This document shows positions 1-8,970 of a stretch of DNA of 17,426 bases, piece by piece. Under the pieces are notes generated by a model, which made no database searches, was not told where the DNA came from, and was given only the letters and a program-made list of their open reading frames with translations. Source of the stretch: Nitrospirae bacterium RIFCSPLOW2_12_42_9 (lineage in GTDB: Bacteria > Nitrospirota > 9FT-COMBO-42-15 > HDB-SIOI813); assembly GCA_001805205.1 (NCBI GenBank), contig MHER01000099.1:3445-20870 (forward strand), in the 5' to 3' direction. How positions within the stretch are numbered: the stretch's first letter is position 1; every line of letters starts with the position of its first letter. The position numbers and the translations under genes were made by a program.

Positions 1-435
1 CTGTGAGAGCTTGCCGGCATCAACGAGGTATTTTATCCCCCTCTGCCATTTTATTACGGATGTGACCTCATCGAGGAAGATGTAGAGCCTTTTCTTCTGT
101 AAATTCAGCTTCTTTATATAATCGAGGTATGTCTCGAGAAGTTCTATGAGTTCCTTGTAGTCATCAATATTATCGCAGGAGTAGTACATCACCTGCTCTT
201 TGAGAACCCCCTCTTTCTTCAGGAGATCATTAATCAATATTTTAAGCGCTGTGGTCTTCCCTACCTGCCGGGGGCCACGAAGCGTATATACCACAAAGCG
301 GTCAAGGTCGAATTCCTCCAGCACCCGGGGCCGCCACCTGAACCTCTGGCTATTCATCTCCCTGATTTTCGGGTCATGGCTTATGAGGCTCTTATCCTGC
401 CACCATATGTTCTGATTGACTATCCTGTTTATCAT
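1..435 (-). CDS. AAA ATPase, DUF4143/AAA_14 type (N-terminal part, runs off window)
   Basis: This is the first 145 codons of a gene that continues past the left edge of the window. The reading frame is open from the ATG at 435 to base 1. Around residue 55 it has a Walker A motif, GPRQVGKTT, the form typical of AAA_14/DUF4143 ATPases. Near residues 122-130 it has a Walker B-like stretch, RLYIFLDEV. The N-terminus WWQDKSLISHDPKIREM followed by an FRWRPRVLEEF-like segment fits the family. These are poorly understood, often accessory or laterally spread ATPases with a C-terminal DUF4143 domain, which would lie outside the window. No clear Shine-Dalgarno precedes the ATG. The start codon overlaps one arm of a perfect inverted repeat, which suggests local control. 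The family call is firm; the function is unknown. Confidence 0.8.
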   Translation of the reverse strand, partial: MINRIVNQNIWWQDKSLISHDPKIREMNSQRFRWRPRVLEEFDLDRFVVYTLRGPRQVGKTTALKILINDLLKKEGVLKEQVMYYSCDNIDDYKELIELLETYLDYIKKLNLQKKRLYIFLDEVTSVIKWQRGIKYLVDAGKLSQ

Positions 436-483
436 GCTATTTATAATATCATATTATTCATTAATTTGATATTATAAATAGCA
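435..483. repeat. Perfect 17-bp inverted repeat at the ATPase start
   Basis: The arms are TGCTATTTATAATATCA (435-451) and TGATATTATAAATAGCA (467-483), separated by 15 bases. The left arm includes the last base of the ATPase ATG (433-435 on the plus strand). Each arm holds TATAAT, so the symmetrical site could carry a promoter -10 element on either strand. It could be an operator for autoregulation or an mRNA hairpin at the translation start. The match is exact over 17 bp; the role is inferred. Confidence 0.6.
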
Positions 484-501
484 AAATATATTGTTAATGT
501 T

Positions 502-520
502 TGTTCCTGACATGTTCCTG
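502..520 (+). repeat. Two direct copies of TGTTCCTG upstream of the hpt promoter
   Basis: TGTTCCTG occurs at 502-509 and again at 513-520, an 11-bp period that is about one helical turn. It ends 7 bp before the proposed -35 box at 528. This is the usual place for an activator site, but a short chance duplication is equally possible. Confidence 0.3.
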
Positions 521-527
521 TTTATCC

Positions 528-556
528 TTGAATCCAAATTCTGTTTGTCGTATCAT
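528..556 (+). promoter_or_regulatory. Putative sigma70-type promoter of hpt
   Basis: TTGAAT (528-533) and TATCAT (551-556) are separated by 17 bp. They lie about 30 bp upstream of the hpt start, which has a strong ribosome binding site GGGAGGA at 574-580. Both boxes match consensus at four or five of six positions. Confidence 0.5.
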
Positions 557-588
557 GTCTTCAACATTTCTATGGGAGGACCAAAACA

Positions 589-1116
589 ATGCCTGAGAAG
601 ATTGGTGAGATCATTATAACAGAAGCAGATATAAAGACAAAGATCAAAGAAATTGGTAATGCAATATCAAAAGATTATCATGGAAAGGAGCCTATCCTTA
701 TATGTGTCCTCAAAGGAGCTGTTATATTTGCCACTGATCTTATGAGGGCAATAAGTATCCCTGTAGTCTTAGACTTTTTATCTATATCTACCTATGCTGA
801 AAGGAGTGAGGCCGGGGCTGTAAGGATTATAAAAGACCTCGATGTCGATATCACAAAACGGGATGTCATAGTAGTTGAAGATATTATTGATACAGGCTTC
901 ACCCTGGGATACTTATTGAGGATTTTAAAGGCAAGAAATCCGGCATCTCTCAAGGTGGCGGTTTTGTTAGACAGACCGTCTCTGAGGATAGTAGAATTGC
1001 CTGTGGCTTATAAGGGATTTGAGATATCAGATGAGTTCGTGGTCGGTTATGGGCTGGATTACAACCAGAGATATAGAAACCTACCATACATATGCCTGTT
1101 AACAAGCACTAAATAA
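589..1116 (+). CDS. hpt: Hypoxanthine phosphoribosyltransferase
   Basis: Cytosolic purine salvage enzyme that joins hypoxanthine (often also guanine) to PRPP to give IMP or GMP. The 175-residue length is normal for the family. Visible motifs are the N-terminal VLKGAVIFATDL segment (residues 40-51), the PRPP-binding loop VIVVEDIIDTGFT (93-105) with the paired acidic residues E97-D98, and the C-terminal EFVVGYGLDYNQRYRNLPYI block (149-168) that closes over the purine. The ATG at 589 has GGGAGGA eight bases upstream, so the start is secure. The gene stands alone on the plus strand, convergent with the dciA-like gene 46 bp downstream, and has its own probable promoter. No obvious terminator follows it. 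Confidence 0.95.
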   Translation: MPEKIGEIIITEADIKTKIKEIGNAISKDYHGKEPILICVLKGAVIFATDLMRAISIPVVLDFLSISTYAERSEAGAVRIIKDLDVDITKRDVIVVEDIIDTGFTLGYLLRILKARNPASLKVAVLLDRPSLRIVELPVAYKGFEISDEFVVGYGLDYNQRYRNLPYICLLTSTK

Positions 1117-1162
1117 TCATGTCATTCAGAATCGTATGAGTATTTTGAAATATGTTGATTGA

Positions 1163-1462
1163 CTACTTTCCATTCAGTATATTTCCGGTTTTTAAATAAA
1201 CATCATTAATAATCTTTTTTCCAAAGTAGTTATTGACCTTTTCTATAAGTTCATCTTTGTAGAAGCTCATCTCCTGGACCCAGACAGGGCTGTCTACTAA
1301 AATATATAGCTTTTTGTATCGAATGCCTGCAGGGCATGTATGGGAGGCGATAGTATTTCCTACTATAGCCTCCCACTTATCTGCCATAGTATATTCAAGC
1401 ATCTTCCCTTCGAGACCGTATTGTTTTAAGAGTTTAATTAATATCCCTGATATTTTTTGCAT
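1163..1462 (-). CDS. dciA: DUF721 / DciA-like protein
   Basis: A 99-residue protein covering one DUF721 domain. The family signature is visible as KWEAIVGNTIASHTCPAGI (about residues 29-47), LYILVDSPVWVQEMSFYKDEL (52-72) and a C-terminal IINDVYLKTG. DciA proteins recruit and load the replicative helicase DnaB in bacteria lacking DnaC/DnaI-type loaders. Many DUF721 proteins have not been tested, so the symbol is by homology only. The ATG at 1462 is preceded by AAGAAGGA about ten bases upstream. The gene is divergent from the DUF4321 gene, with 46 bp between the two starts, so the promoters must share this short gap. It ends tail-to-tail with hpt. Confidence 0.8.
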   Translation of the reverse strand: MQKISGILIKLLKQYGLEGKMLEYTMADKWEAIVGNTIASHTCPAGIRYKKLYILVDSPVWVQEMSFYKDELIEKVNNYFGKKIINDVYLKTGNILNGK

Positions 1463-1508
1463 CTAAGTATTATCCTTCTTGAATTCAGAAAACTTTTCAT
1501 GTAGTATT

Positions 1509-1787
1509 ATGCCTGAAATGGCCGGCTTTAAAAAGAATATTGGTCTCCTGGTAGTCTTTATATTTATCGGGGCCATGGTCGGGGGTGTGCTTGGAGAGAT
1601 ACTTATTGCCATCTCCAATGAAGGGCCGTTAAGAAATATCTTCACGCAGGGTTTTAACATAGGCATCAATCCACCTATAACCTTTGATCTGAGAATCATA
1701 TCATTTACCACAGGTTTTACTTTCAGGGCAAATCTCCTCACCCTTCTGGGTGCGATTCTTGGCATCTATATCTACAAACATGCTTAG
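1509..1787 (+). CDS. DUF4321 family small membrane protein
   Basis: A 92-residue protein with two hydrophobic segments: about residues 9-30 ([21 protein letters not shown]) and 72-90 near the C-terminus ([19 protein letters not shown]). The glycine-rich first segment, the central [16 protein letters not shown] and the final [15 protein letters not shown] are characteristic of DUF4321, an inner-membrane family of unknown role. The ATG at 1509 was chosen; a longer reading from TTG at 1479 adds ten residues unlike the family and overlaps the ribosome binding site of the divergent dciA-like gene. No clear Shine-Dalgarno precedes 1509, so the start is uncertain. The stop overlaps the uvrB stop by 4 bp on the opposite strand. 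Confidence 0.7.
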   Translation: MPEMAGFKKNIGLLVVFIFIGAMVGGVLGEILIAISNEGPLRNIFTQGFNIGINPPITFDLRIISFTTGFTFRANLLTLLGAILGIYIYKHA

Positions 1788-3781
1788 GACTTAATCCCCA
1801 TCCCCTTCTCTTTCAGAGTCCTTATCCTGTCTCTGAGCTCAGCAGCACGTTCAAACTCGAGCCGCTTTGCAGCCTCCTTCATCTCCTTTTCAAGAGACCT
1901 TATCATAGAGGATAATTTATCTTCCGGGATATACTCTTCCAAAACATCCTTAATAACAGGAACAGTATAATAATCCACCTCGGATATCTCGTAAAGGGTC
2001 TCAGGTATACCCTTAGTTACACTGACCGGTGTTATGTTGTTGAGTCTGTTGTACTCCTCCTGTATCTTACGTCTGCGGTTTGTCTCCTCTATAGCCCTCT
2101 TCATTGACCCTGTGATGGTGTCTGCATACATTATCACCTCTCCGGCTATATTCCTTGCTGCCCTGCCTGATGTCTGTATGAGGGATGTTGTGGACCTGAG
2201 ATACCCCTCCTTGTCCGCATCCATTATTGCAACAAGTGATACCTCAGGTATATCCAATCCCTCACGGAGGAGGTTAATCCCGATAAGAACATCAAATTTC
2301 CCTATCCTGAGGTCTCTTATTATCTCCATCCGTTCCAATGTATGCACCTCAGCATGCAGATATCGTACCTTTATCCCGAGCTCCTGATAATATTCCGCGA
2401 GATCTTCAGCCATCCTCTTTGTCAGGGTTGTCACAAGTACCCGCTCTCCCCTGGCTATCCTCTTCCTCAGCTCGTTTAACAGGTCATCCACCTGCCCCTT
2501 TGCAGGCTTTACTGTTATCTCAGGGTCTGTAAGGCCTGTGGGACGGATTATCTGCTCAACAAGGTAATCTCCACCCTTTTCAAGCTCATATGGACATGGT
2601 GTGGCTGAAACATATATGACCTGATTCACATACCTCTCGAACTCATTAAAGGTAAGTGGTCTGTTATCAAAGGCCGAAGGGAGTCTGAAACCATATTCCA
2701 CAAGGCTCTTCTTTCTCGATCGGTCGCCTTCGTACATGCCTCTCAGTTGTGGAATAGTTACATGGCTTTCATCAATTATAAGGAGATAGTCTTTTGGGAA
2801 ATAATCAATTAGAGTTGGCGGGGGTTCCCCTGGATTTCTGCCGCTCATATGTCTTGAGTAGTTTTCTATTCCGTGGCAATAGCCGATTTCTTTTATCATC
2901 TCTAAATCAAAGTTAGTCCTCTGCTCTATCCTCTGTGCCTCAATGAGACTGTTCCGGCCCTCAAAGAATCGTATCCGTTCCCCAAGTTCAATCTTTATTG
3001 CCTCAAGTGCCCGTTCCAATCTGTGTTGTGGTATTACGAAGTGTGTTCCAGGATAAACAGCCACTTTTGAAAGTCTCTTTATTATTATGCCCCTTAGCGG
3101 GTCTATCTCTGATATTGAATCCACATAATCACCGAATAATTCAACCCTTATGCAGGACTCTTCAAAAGATGCAGGGTATATCTCTATCACATCGCCGCGC
3201 ACCCTGAAAGTACCGCGATGAAAGTCTATGTCATTCCTTTCATACTGTATCTCAACAAGTTTTCTTAATATATCATCCCTTTCAATATCCATACCCTCTT
3301 CAAGATACAAAAGCATCCCCTTGTATGCCTCTGGAGATCCGAGGCCGTAGATACAGGAGACAGAGGCCACTATGATCACATCATCCCTCTGCAGGAGTGA
3401 AGTTGTTGCAGAATGTCTCATACGGTCTATTGCATCATTAATAGAAGAGTCCTTTTCAATATAGGTATCTGACTGCGCGATATATGCCTCAGGCTGGTAA
3501 TAGTCATAATAGCTTACAAAATACTCAACTGCATTCTCGGGGAAAAAAGATTTGAACTCATGAAAGAGCTGGGCAGCAAGTGTCTTATTATGTGCTATTA
3601 CAAGGGTAGGCTTCTGTATCTTATTAATTACATTGGCGAGGGTGAAGGTCTTTCCGCTGCCTGTAACACCTAACAATACCTGGTGTTTTAGTCCGGCTTT
3701 AATGCCTTCAGTCAGGGTTTTAATAGCACCGGGTTGGTCACCCTGTGGGATCAGTGGAGATATGAGATTAAAACTACTCAA
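1784..3781 (-). CDS. uvrB: Excinuclease ABC subunit B
   Basis: DNA-damage recognition helicase of nucleotide excision repair; it receives damaged DNA from UvrA and recruits UvrC. At 665 residues it is full length (about 670 in E. coli). Seen in order: Walker A GVTGSGKT (38-45), the DNA-clamping beta-hairpin region [20 protein letters not shown] (91-110), a DESH Walker B motif in LLIIDESHV (about 333-341), the late helicase motifs [17 protein letters not shown] and QTSGRAARN, and a C-terminal UVR domain [21 protein letters not shown] that binds UvrC. The start is TTG at 3781, supported by TCCGGGGG-type pairing at 3790-3797 and by the family N-terminus ([17 protein letters not shown]). It is the last gene of the long minus-strand operon, 35 bp after galT. 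This position may tie its expression to the operon promoter; no separate promoter was identified. Confidence 0.97.
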   Translation of the reverse strand: MSSFNLISPLIPQGDQPGAIKTLTEGIKAGLKHQVLLGVTGSGKTFTLANVINKIQKPTLVIAHNKTLAAQLFHEFKSFFPENAVEYFVSYYDYYQPEAYIAQSDTYIEKDSSINDAIDRMRHSATTSLLQRDDVIIVASVSCIYGLGSPEAYKGMLLYLEEGMDIERDDILRKLVEIQYERNDIDFHRGTFRVRGDVIEIYPASFEESCIRVELFGDYVDSISEIDPLRGIIIKRLSKVAVYPGTHFVIPQHRLERALEAIKIELGERIRFFEGRNSLIEAQRIEQRTNFDLEMIKEIGYCHGIENYSRHMSGRNPGEPPPTLIDYFPKDYLLIIDESHVTIPQLRGMYEGDRSRKKSLVEYGFRLPSAFDNRPLTFNEFERYVNQVIYVSATPCPYELEKGGDYLVEQIIRPTGLTDPEITVKPAKGQVDDLLNELRKRIARGERVLVTTLTKRMAEDLAEYYQELGIKVRYLHAEVHTLERMEIIRDLRIGKFDVLIGINLLREGLDIPEVSLVAIMDADKEGYLRSTTSLIQTSGRAARNIAGEVIMYADTITGSMKRAIEETNRRRKIQEEYNRLNNITPVSVTKGIPETLYEISEVDYYTVPVIKDVLEEYIPEDKLSSMIRSLEKEMKEAAKRLEFERAAELRDRIRTLKEKGMGIKS

Positions 3782-3816
3782 AGTTGAAGTCCCCCGGAAT
3801 AATAATCTTTTGAAAT

Positions 3817-4815
3817 TTAAACTTTAGCCTCTCTCAGGAACTTTGCCGCCTCCTCAGGAGAGGTGGGATTAATATAGAATCCCGATCCCCATTCAAAGCC
3901 GGCTATCCTTACCAGCTTTGGCATTATCTCAAGATGCCAGTGATAGAACTCCCTCATCTGACTCCGTAAGGGGCATGTATGGATGATATAGTTGTACGGG
4001 GGAATATTCAAAACCTTATCAAGTTTCTGTAATACATTTTTGAGCAGCCTCGAAAGACTGCTGTATTCCCAGGGTTGGGCCTCGTCAAAACATGAATTGT
4101 GGACTTTGGGAATAATCCATGTCTCAAATGGAAACCTTGCTGCAAAAGGCGCTATGGCAAGGAAATGCTCATTCTCTGCCACATTCCTCTCTTCAGAATA
4201 CATCTCCTGTTTTACAATATCACAGTATATGCACCGTTCTTTGTAATTATAGTATAGTCTTGAACCCTCAATCTCTTCAGACACCTGTCTCGGAATAATA
4301 GGGAGCGCTACAAGCTGAGAGTGTGAGTGTTCAAGGGATGCACCTGCTGACTCTCCTTCATTCTTAAAGATTAATATGGATTGAAACCTTGAGTCTTTTT
4401 TAAGATCCATAACCCTGTCCCTGTACGCCCAGAGGATGTCTTCTATCTTTCTCTCGGGTAGTTTTGACATGGTCATATCATGCGAAGGTGTCTCAATGAT
4501 TACCTCATGTGCACCTACTCCATTCATCTTATCAAACAGGCCGATGCCGGTTTTATCCAGGTTTCCTTCGATCTTCAGCGCAGGGAACTTATTGGCCACT
4601 ACCCGAAGGGTCCAACCCGCGGAGTTCGGTAGTGTTCCTGCCTCACGATAGGCAAGTATCTCAGGCGGTGTAAATTTCTCATTACCAGCACAGAACGGGC
4701 AAAAGCCCCCTTTTCGCTTTGAGGGGGCCTCCTGAAAATCAGATGGCCTCCTTCCCCTTTCAGAAGAGATTATTACCCACCTTCCTGTTACAGGATCTTT
4801 TCGTAGTTCTGACAA
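3817..4815 (-). CDS. galT: Galactose-1-phosphate uridylyltransferase
   Basis: HIT-superfamily nucleotidyltransferase of the Leloir pathway that exchanges UMP between UDP-glucose and galactose-1-phosphate. The 332 residues include an N-terminal FCPFCAGNE zinc motif (C39, C42), a substrate segment [12 protein letters not shown] (69-80), and the active site [11 protein letters not shown] (162-172), where H165 would carry the uridylyl group. A second CIYC pair (C195, C198) and a C-terminal [14 protein letters not shown]-like block complete it. The protein is of the short bacterial type, some members of which are instead sugar-nucleotide phosphorylases of ADP-glucose type, so exact substrate is less sure than family. 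The start is TTG at 4815 with GGGAGGG about five bases upstream. It lies 23 bp after ntrX and before uvrB in the same operon. Confidence 0.88.
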   Translation of the reverse strand: MSELRKDPVTGRWVIISSERGRRPSDFQEAPSKRKGGFCPFCAGNEKFTPPEILAYREAGTLPNSAGWTLRVVANKFPALKIEGNLDKTGIGLFDKMNGVGAHEVIIETPSHDMTMSKLPERKIEDILWAYRDRVMDLKKDSRFQSILIFKNEGESAGASLEHSHSQLVALPIIPRQVSEEIEGSRLYYNYKERCIYCDIVKQEMYSEERNVAENEHFLAIAPFAARFPFETWIIPKVHNSCFDEAQPWEYSSLSRLLKNVLQKLDKVLNIPPYNYIIHTCPLRSQMREFYHWHLEIMPKLVRIAGFEWGSGFYINPTSPEEAAKFLREAKV

Positions 4816-4838
4816 TTTTCCCTCCCTGTCTAATTATT

Positions 4839-6212
4839 TCATTGAGATTTTATATCTTCTTCAATCCCCAGCAGCTTCATCTTCCGGTGCAGATTGCTCC
4901 TCTCTATCTTAAGATCATCAGCAGTCTTTGTAACATTCCAGTTGTTCTCTTTTAACCTCTCGGTTATATAATATTTTTCGAAATCAGCCCTCGCATCTCT
5001 TAATGAACCATATCTGTCACCAGGTAGTTGTGGCAAACCCTTCTCCTGACCATTTTTTGATATTATTGCCAGATCACCCGGTAAGATACGCTCTCCCTGC
5101 ACCATGATGGCAACACGCTCCATAAGATTTCTTAATTCACGTACATTACCCGGCCAGTCATATCCTTTAAGAAGTTTCAGGGCCTCGTCAGTCAGTATTC
5201 TTTCCCGCAGCCCCTGTTCCCTTATAATCTCTTTCAGGAAATGTCCTGCAAGTAATGGTATATCTTCTCTTCTTTCCCTTAGTGCCGGAACATCGAGTAC
5301 TATGACATTAATCCTGTAAAAGAGGTCCTCTCTGAATGCCCCCTTTTTAATCTCTGACTGAAGGTCCTTGTTAGTCGCTGTAATAAGCCTGACATCGACT
5401 TTGATAGTCCTGTTACCACCCACGCGTTGAAATTCCTGTTCCTGTAAGACGCGAAGGACCTTTGCCTGTGTATTAAGGCTCATATCCCCTATCTCATCAA
5501 GAAAGAGTGTCCCGCCATCTGCTATCTCAAACTTGCCTCTCTGCACTGAAGTTGCACCTGTAAAGGCCCCTTTCTCATGTCCGAAAAGCTCACTCTCTAT
5601 AAGGGTATCCGGTATGGCAGCGCAGTTTACTGCAACAAATAATCTGTTTGCCCGCTGACTTGAACGGTGTATGGAACGGGCAACAAGCTCCTTGCCGGTC
5701 CCATTTTCTCCGGTAATCAGTATCCTGCTGTTTGAGGCGCCTGCTATCCGTATCTGTTCCTTAAGGTTACTCATGGAAGGGCTCTCGCCTATAATATCTT
5801 CCCATCTCTCATACCTTCTCCTGAGATGCACATTCTCCAATTCAAGGTGTTGCTGCATGGTGGCATGTTTAACAAGGAGGTGGACCCTCTCCATTGAAAG
5901 TGGTTTCTCAATATAATCGTAGGCCCCCAATTTTGTTGCCTTAACCGCTGTTTCTATTGTACCGTGTCCTGACATAACTATTACCACAATATCCTTCTGT
6001 ATATTCCTTATCTCTTTTAAAACCTCAAGTCCGTCAATATCAGGAAGCCATATATCCAAAAGAACAACAGAGGGGGCATCATTCTCAATCTTTTTTAATG
6101 CCGAGCTCCCTGTGTTCGCAGTTGAGACAGCGTAACCCTCATCCTCCAGTACCCCTGTGAGGGCGTCAAGGATACCCTTCTCATCATCAACTATTAATAT
6201 ATGCTCATGCAT
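4839..6212 (-). CDS. ntrX: Sigma54-dependent response regulator, NtrX-like
   Basis: A 457-residue NtrC-family transcription activator. The receiver domain (1-120) has acidic D9-D10, phosphoacceptor D53 in LLDIWLPDIDG, S81 and K103. The AAA+ domain (about 138-370) has Walker A GENGTGKE (168-175), the sigma54-contacting loop GAFTGA (215-220), Walker B GGTLFLDE (233-240) and the late motif WPGNVRELRN. A Fis-type helix-turn-helix lies at about 425-446 (WNVTKTADDLKIERSNLHRK). The DIWLP receiver motif and the partner kinase upstream favour NtrX over NtrC. All catalytic residues are present, so it should activate sigma54 promoters when phosphorylated. The start ATG at 6212 is 9 bp after ntrY; no strong ribosome binding site is seen, which suggests translational coupling. 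Its targets cannot be told from this window. Confidence 0.93.
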   Translation of the reverse strand: MHEHILIVDDEKGILDALTGVLEDEGYAVSTANTGSSALKKIENDAPSVVLLDIWLPDIDGLEVLKEIRNIQKDIVVIVMSGHGTIETAVKATKLGAYDYIEKPLSMERVHLLVKHATMQQHLELENVHLRRRYERWEDIIGESPSMSNLKEQIRIAGASNSRILITGENGTGKELVARSIHRSSQRANRLFVAVNCAAIPDTLIESELFGHEKGAFTGATSVQRGKFEIADGGTLFLDEIGDMSLNTQAKVLRVLQEQEFQRVGGNRTIKVDVRLITATNKDLQSEIKKGAFREDLFYRINVIVLDVPALRERREDIPLLAGHFLKEIIREQGLRERILTDEALKLLKGYDWPGNVRELRNLMERVAIMVQGERILPGDLAIISKNGQEKGLPQLPGDRYGSLRDARADFEKYYITERLKENNWNVTKTADDLKIERSNLHRKMKLLGIEEDIKSQ

Positions 6213-6221
6213 GGCAGATCA

Positions 6222-8399
6222 TCACACCGGCAGTTCAATAGTAAATTTTGTCCCCCTGGGGCTGTTATCGCTGATCGTAATCTTCCCATTATGATCTGAA
6301 ACAACACGATTCACTATGGCAAGCCCCAGACCCGTACCTGTCTTTTTCCTTGAGAAATAGGGTATAAACAACTTCTCCTTATCCTCTGCTGACACACCTA
6401 TCCCATCATCAGCCACCTCTACCCGGATCATTCTGACAGTATCGTCATATTCTGTCTTTATCCACACATGACCATTTCCGTTCATGGCCTCAACCGCATT
6501 TTCAAACAGGTTAATAAATGCCCGCTTTATCTGGTCCCTGTCAACATTTATCTGCGGTATAGGGTCTGATAAATCTTCATTTATATTTATATCCTTATGG
6601 GCGCTGCTGTATAACAGGACTACATCCTTTATTATTGAATTTATATTATCAGGTGAAGGTTTTGCAGCAGGCATCCTTGCAAAATTTGAAAATTCATTTA
6701 CCAGCATTTTAAGGGCATTGACCTCTTTAATTATAGTGCTTGTGCAATCATCGAAAATTTTATCATAGTTCTCTCCCCTTTCATAATACTTTTTCCTCAA
6801 TCTCTCGGTACACAACTGTATAGGGGTTAGCGGGTTTTTTATCTCATGGGCAAGGCTCTTTGCCACCTCCTGCCATGCCGCCATCCTCTGGGCCTTTATC
6901 AGCTCTGACAGGTCATCAAAGACTATCACATTTCCCAGAAAATGATTAGCAGCATCATACAGTGTAGTCATCATAATCCTTAAAGTGACATTTCTGCCAT
7001 TCATATTAAGCTGCATCTCTTCATTATCTATATTGCCTCCACCCCCTCTTATCTTCTTTATAATATTCTTTGCCGCATCATTGGGGATCCTGATCAATAT
7101 CTCCTGAAACCCCTTACCGCTGATATCCTCTTTATGTATCCCTAAAATCCTCTCTGCTGCCCGGTTGAATGTTGTAATCTCTCCATCCCTGTCTATTGAT
7201 ATTACCCCTGTTGCAACATTCTCCAGGACTGTCTCCATATATGCCCTTCTCTGCTCTATCTCTATATTGGAATCCCTCAATGAGATATATGCCTCTTCCA
7301 GCCTCAATTTACCCTGCTTCAGGTCTTCCGTCATTTTGTTAAAAGAATTTATAAGAACACCTATCTCATCCTTTGTCACTGTATCCACTCTGACATCCAG
7401 ATTACCATCTGCAACAGCCTGCGTGGCCTCTGCAAGCTTCTGGATCGGGATTGTTATACCTTTGGCCATATAATAGCCAAACCAGATAGCAGAAAAGATG
7501 ATTAATAATGTTATTATAAAAAAAGACAGGATATAGCTGCTCTTTATCGGTTGTTTAAGTGATTGCATCTGGGTGTACTCTTCAAACTGTCTTGTTATCT
7601 CCTCCATCTTTGCAACAAGGCTCTTTGTTATATGTGTGGCCACTATTATTATCCCAACCAGTTCCTTTTTGTCTTTATCAGAAGAAAAGACCGGTGTAAT
7701 ACCTATTACTATATCTCCGGAGCTTGTTGATCTGACAATTGCCGCATTCTCACCCCGCAATCCTTTTTGGACCAACTCATCAGTCATTTTTAAGAATCCG
7801 CGCTTTATCAGATTATTATTCACTGACCGGCTCAACAACTCACCTTTCGAATTAAAGACCTCTACCCCGGAGAGATTATGCTCAACTTTCTTCTCCTCAA
7901 TAAGTTTAGAGAGTACAGGTTTCTGGGATGTCTGAATAAGCCCCCCCTGTGCAATATAATCACTGAGGAACATCGAGGCACTTAATATATCTTTTTTCTC
8001 CTCATCATAATAACTCCGGGCAACGTCAAGTGAATTTATGAGCGACTTTTCAACCTGGATATTAAACCAGTTGTTAATACTGTTAGTCAGGAGTCCGCTT
8101 GCCACAATAAAGAGGAGGATGGACGGGATTATTGAAAATCCGACAAAGGCTAATATGAGCTTTGTCCTGAACCTGTTTCCAAACATAGTTTGATGTTTAT
8201 CAAATATAAATTTGACAACACTCCTTGAGAGAAGCAGAAAAAGCACGACAATAAGGATCAGATTTATATTAAATAAGGTCAGGACAAGGATATTATTGCC
8301 AAGGAGGGAAGAACCCCTCTTTGCAAACAGCACCTCTGCAATAGAAAGGGATATGGTGAGTGTTAGAAAAGCAGAGATAATAATTATTGGCCGTTTCAT
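6222..8399 (-). CDS. ntrY: Membrane sensor histidine kinase, NtrY-like
   Basis: A 725-residue sensor kinase, the probable partner of the adjacent NtrX. Predicted membrane segments lie at about 5-23, 38-58, 81-103 and 288-310. The last two bracket an extracytoplasmic sensor of about 185 residues. Then come a HAMP linker (about 311-363), a PAS domain (about 385-495), the HisKA site SLAHEIKNPLTPIQ with phosphorylated H518, and the ATPase domain with N-box N634 (LFENAVEAMN), ADDGIG (663-668) and GTGLGLAIV (688-696). The four-segment N-terminus and the sequence after segment 2 (FGNRFRTKLILAFVGF) are typical of NtrY. NtrYX systems sense redox, nitrogen or envelope conditions; the signal here is unknown. 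Its ATG overlaps the DUF4390 stop as ATGA, indicating coupled translation. Confidence 0.93.
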   Translation of the reverse strand: MKRPIIIISAFLTLTISLSIAEVLFAKRGSSLLGNNILVLTLFNINLILIVVLFLLLSRSVVKFIFDKHQTMFGNRFRTKLILAFVGFSIIPSILLFIVASGLLTNSINNWFNIQVEKSLINSLDVARSYYDEEKKDILSASMFLSDYIAQGGLIQTSQKPVLSKLIEEKKVEHNLSGVEVFNSKGELLSRSVNNNLIKRGFLKMTDELVQKGLRGENAAIVRSTSSGDIVIGITPVFSSDKDKKELVGIIIVATHITKSLVAKMEEITRQFEEYTQMQSLKQPIKSSYILSFFIITLLIIFSAIWFGYYMAKGITIPIQKLAEATQAVADGNLDVRVDTVTKDEIGVLINSFNKMTEDLKQGKLRLEEAYISLRDSNIEIEQRRAYMETVLENVATGVISIDRDGEITTFNRAAERILGIHKEDISGKGFQEILIRIPNDAAKNIIKKIRGGGGNIDNEEMQLNMNGRNVTLRIMMTTLYDAANHFLGNVIVFDDLSELIKAQRMAAWQEVAKSLAHEIKNPLTPIQLCTERLRKKYYERGENYDKIFDDCTSTIIKEVNALKMLVNEFSNFARMPAAKPSPDNINSIIKDVVLLYSSAHKDININEDLSDPIPQINVDRDQIKRAFINLFENAVEAMNGNGHVWIKTEYDDTVRMIRVEVADDGIGVSAEDKEKLFIPYFSRKKTGTGLGLAIVNRVVSDHNGKITISDNSPRGTKFTIELPV

Positions 8400-8968
8400 T
8401 TAAGATCCTTTAACATAAATGTCTTTGAATTTTCCCAATCAGTGCTGAATTCTGAATAGGGGAAGAAGAACAGAAGATATCTTAATAAAAACGGCAGTTC
8501 TCCGCTCTTTATCTCGGCCTTTACACTGACATAGTACTTATGTCTCTTGCTCAGGATTTTTACAGGCGCCAGGTTTACCTTATCTATCCCTGAAACCCAT
8601 TCAACCATATCATCATATGAATCAAATACCTGCTCTTCTTTGAAATCTCCGATTGACTTATTTACAAGGAACTGATTTTTCAGAATATCATACTTGACAG
8701 TATACCTTATTGTCTTTGATATACTTTCTTCATCCATCCAGTTTGGCATTACCTTATACAGGACAATGTAATAGAAAAACTCCCTGCTTACACCACTGAT
8801 TATCTCCTTCTTGATCTCAGGTGTAAATCCGCCCCTGTATGATGCCGAGACCATTAGCTCATTATTGTTACTTGTAACTATAATATCTGTAATACCCTGA
8901 GAAAAGGCCGGCCCATTTGATATCCATACCATAACAGAGGCGATAACTATAAATAGAAATCTTGGCAC
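8396..8968 (-). CDS. DUF4390 domain protein, exported
   Basis: A 190-residue protein with an N-terminal signal peptide (basic MPRF, hydrophobic LFIVIASVMVWI, then a cleavage-like AFSQG near residue 24). The rest matches DUF4390 in my recognition: GITDIIVTSNNNELMVSASY, a central IRYTVKYDILKNQFLVNK, and a hydrophobic LPFLLRYLLFFFPYSEFSTDW near the C-terminus. The function of this family is unknown. Its position directly before ntrY, with a 4-bp ATGA overlap, suggests it acts in the periplasm with the sensor, perhaps as a ligand-binding or modulating partner; that is inference. The start is GTG at 8968, two bases after the slipin stop. The slipin codons GAG-AAG-GAA supply the ribosome binding site. 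Confidence 0.75.
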   Translation of the reverse strand: MPRFLFIVIASVMVWISNGPAFSQGITDIIVTSNNNELMVSASYRGGFTPEIKKEIISGVSREFFYYIVLYKVMPNWMDEESISKTIRYTVKYDILKNQFLVNKSIGDFKEEQVFDSYDDMVEWVSGIDKVNLAPVKILSKRHKYYVSVKAEIKSGELPFLLRYLLFFFPYSEFSTDWENSKTFMLKDLK

Positions 8969-8970
8969 AA

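Noticed and set aside
1463..1765. Minus-strand 100-residue frame opposite the DUF4321 gene
   Set aside because: It is antisense to a recognisable DUF4321 protein, starts inside it and has no ribosome binding site or family-like motif.
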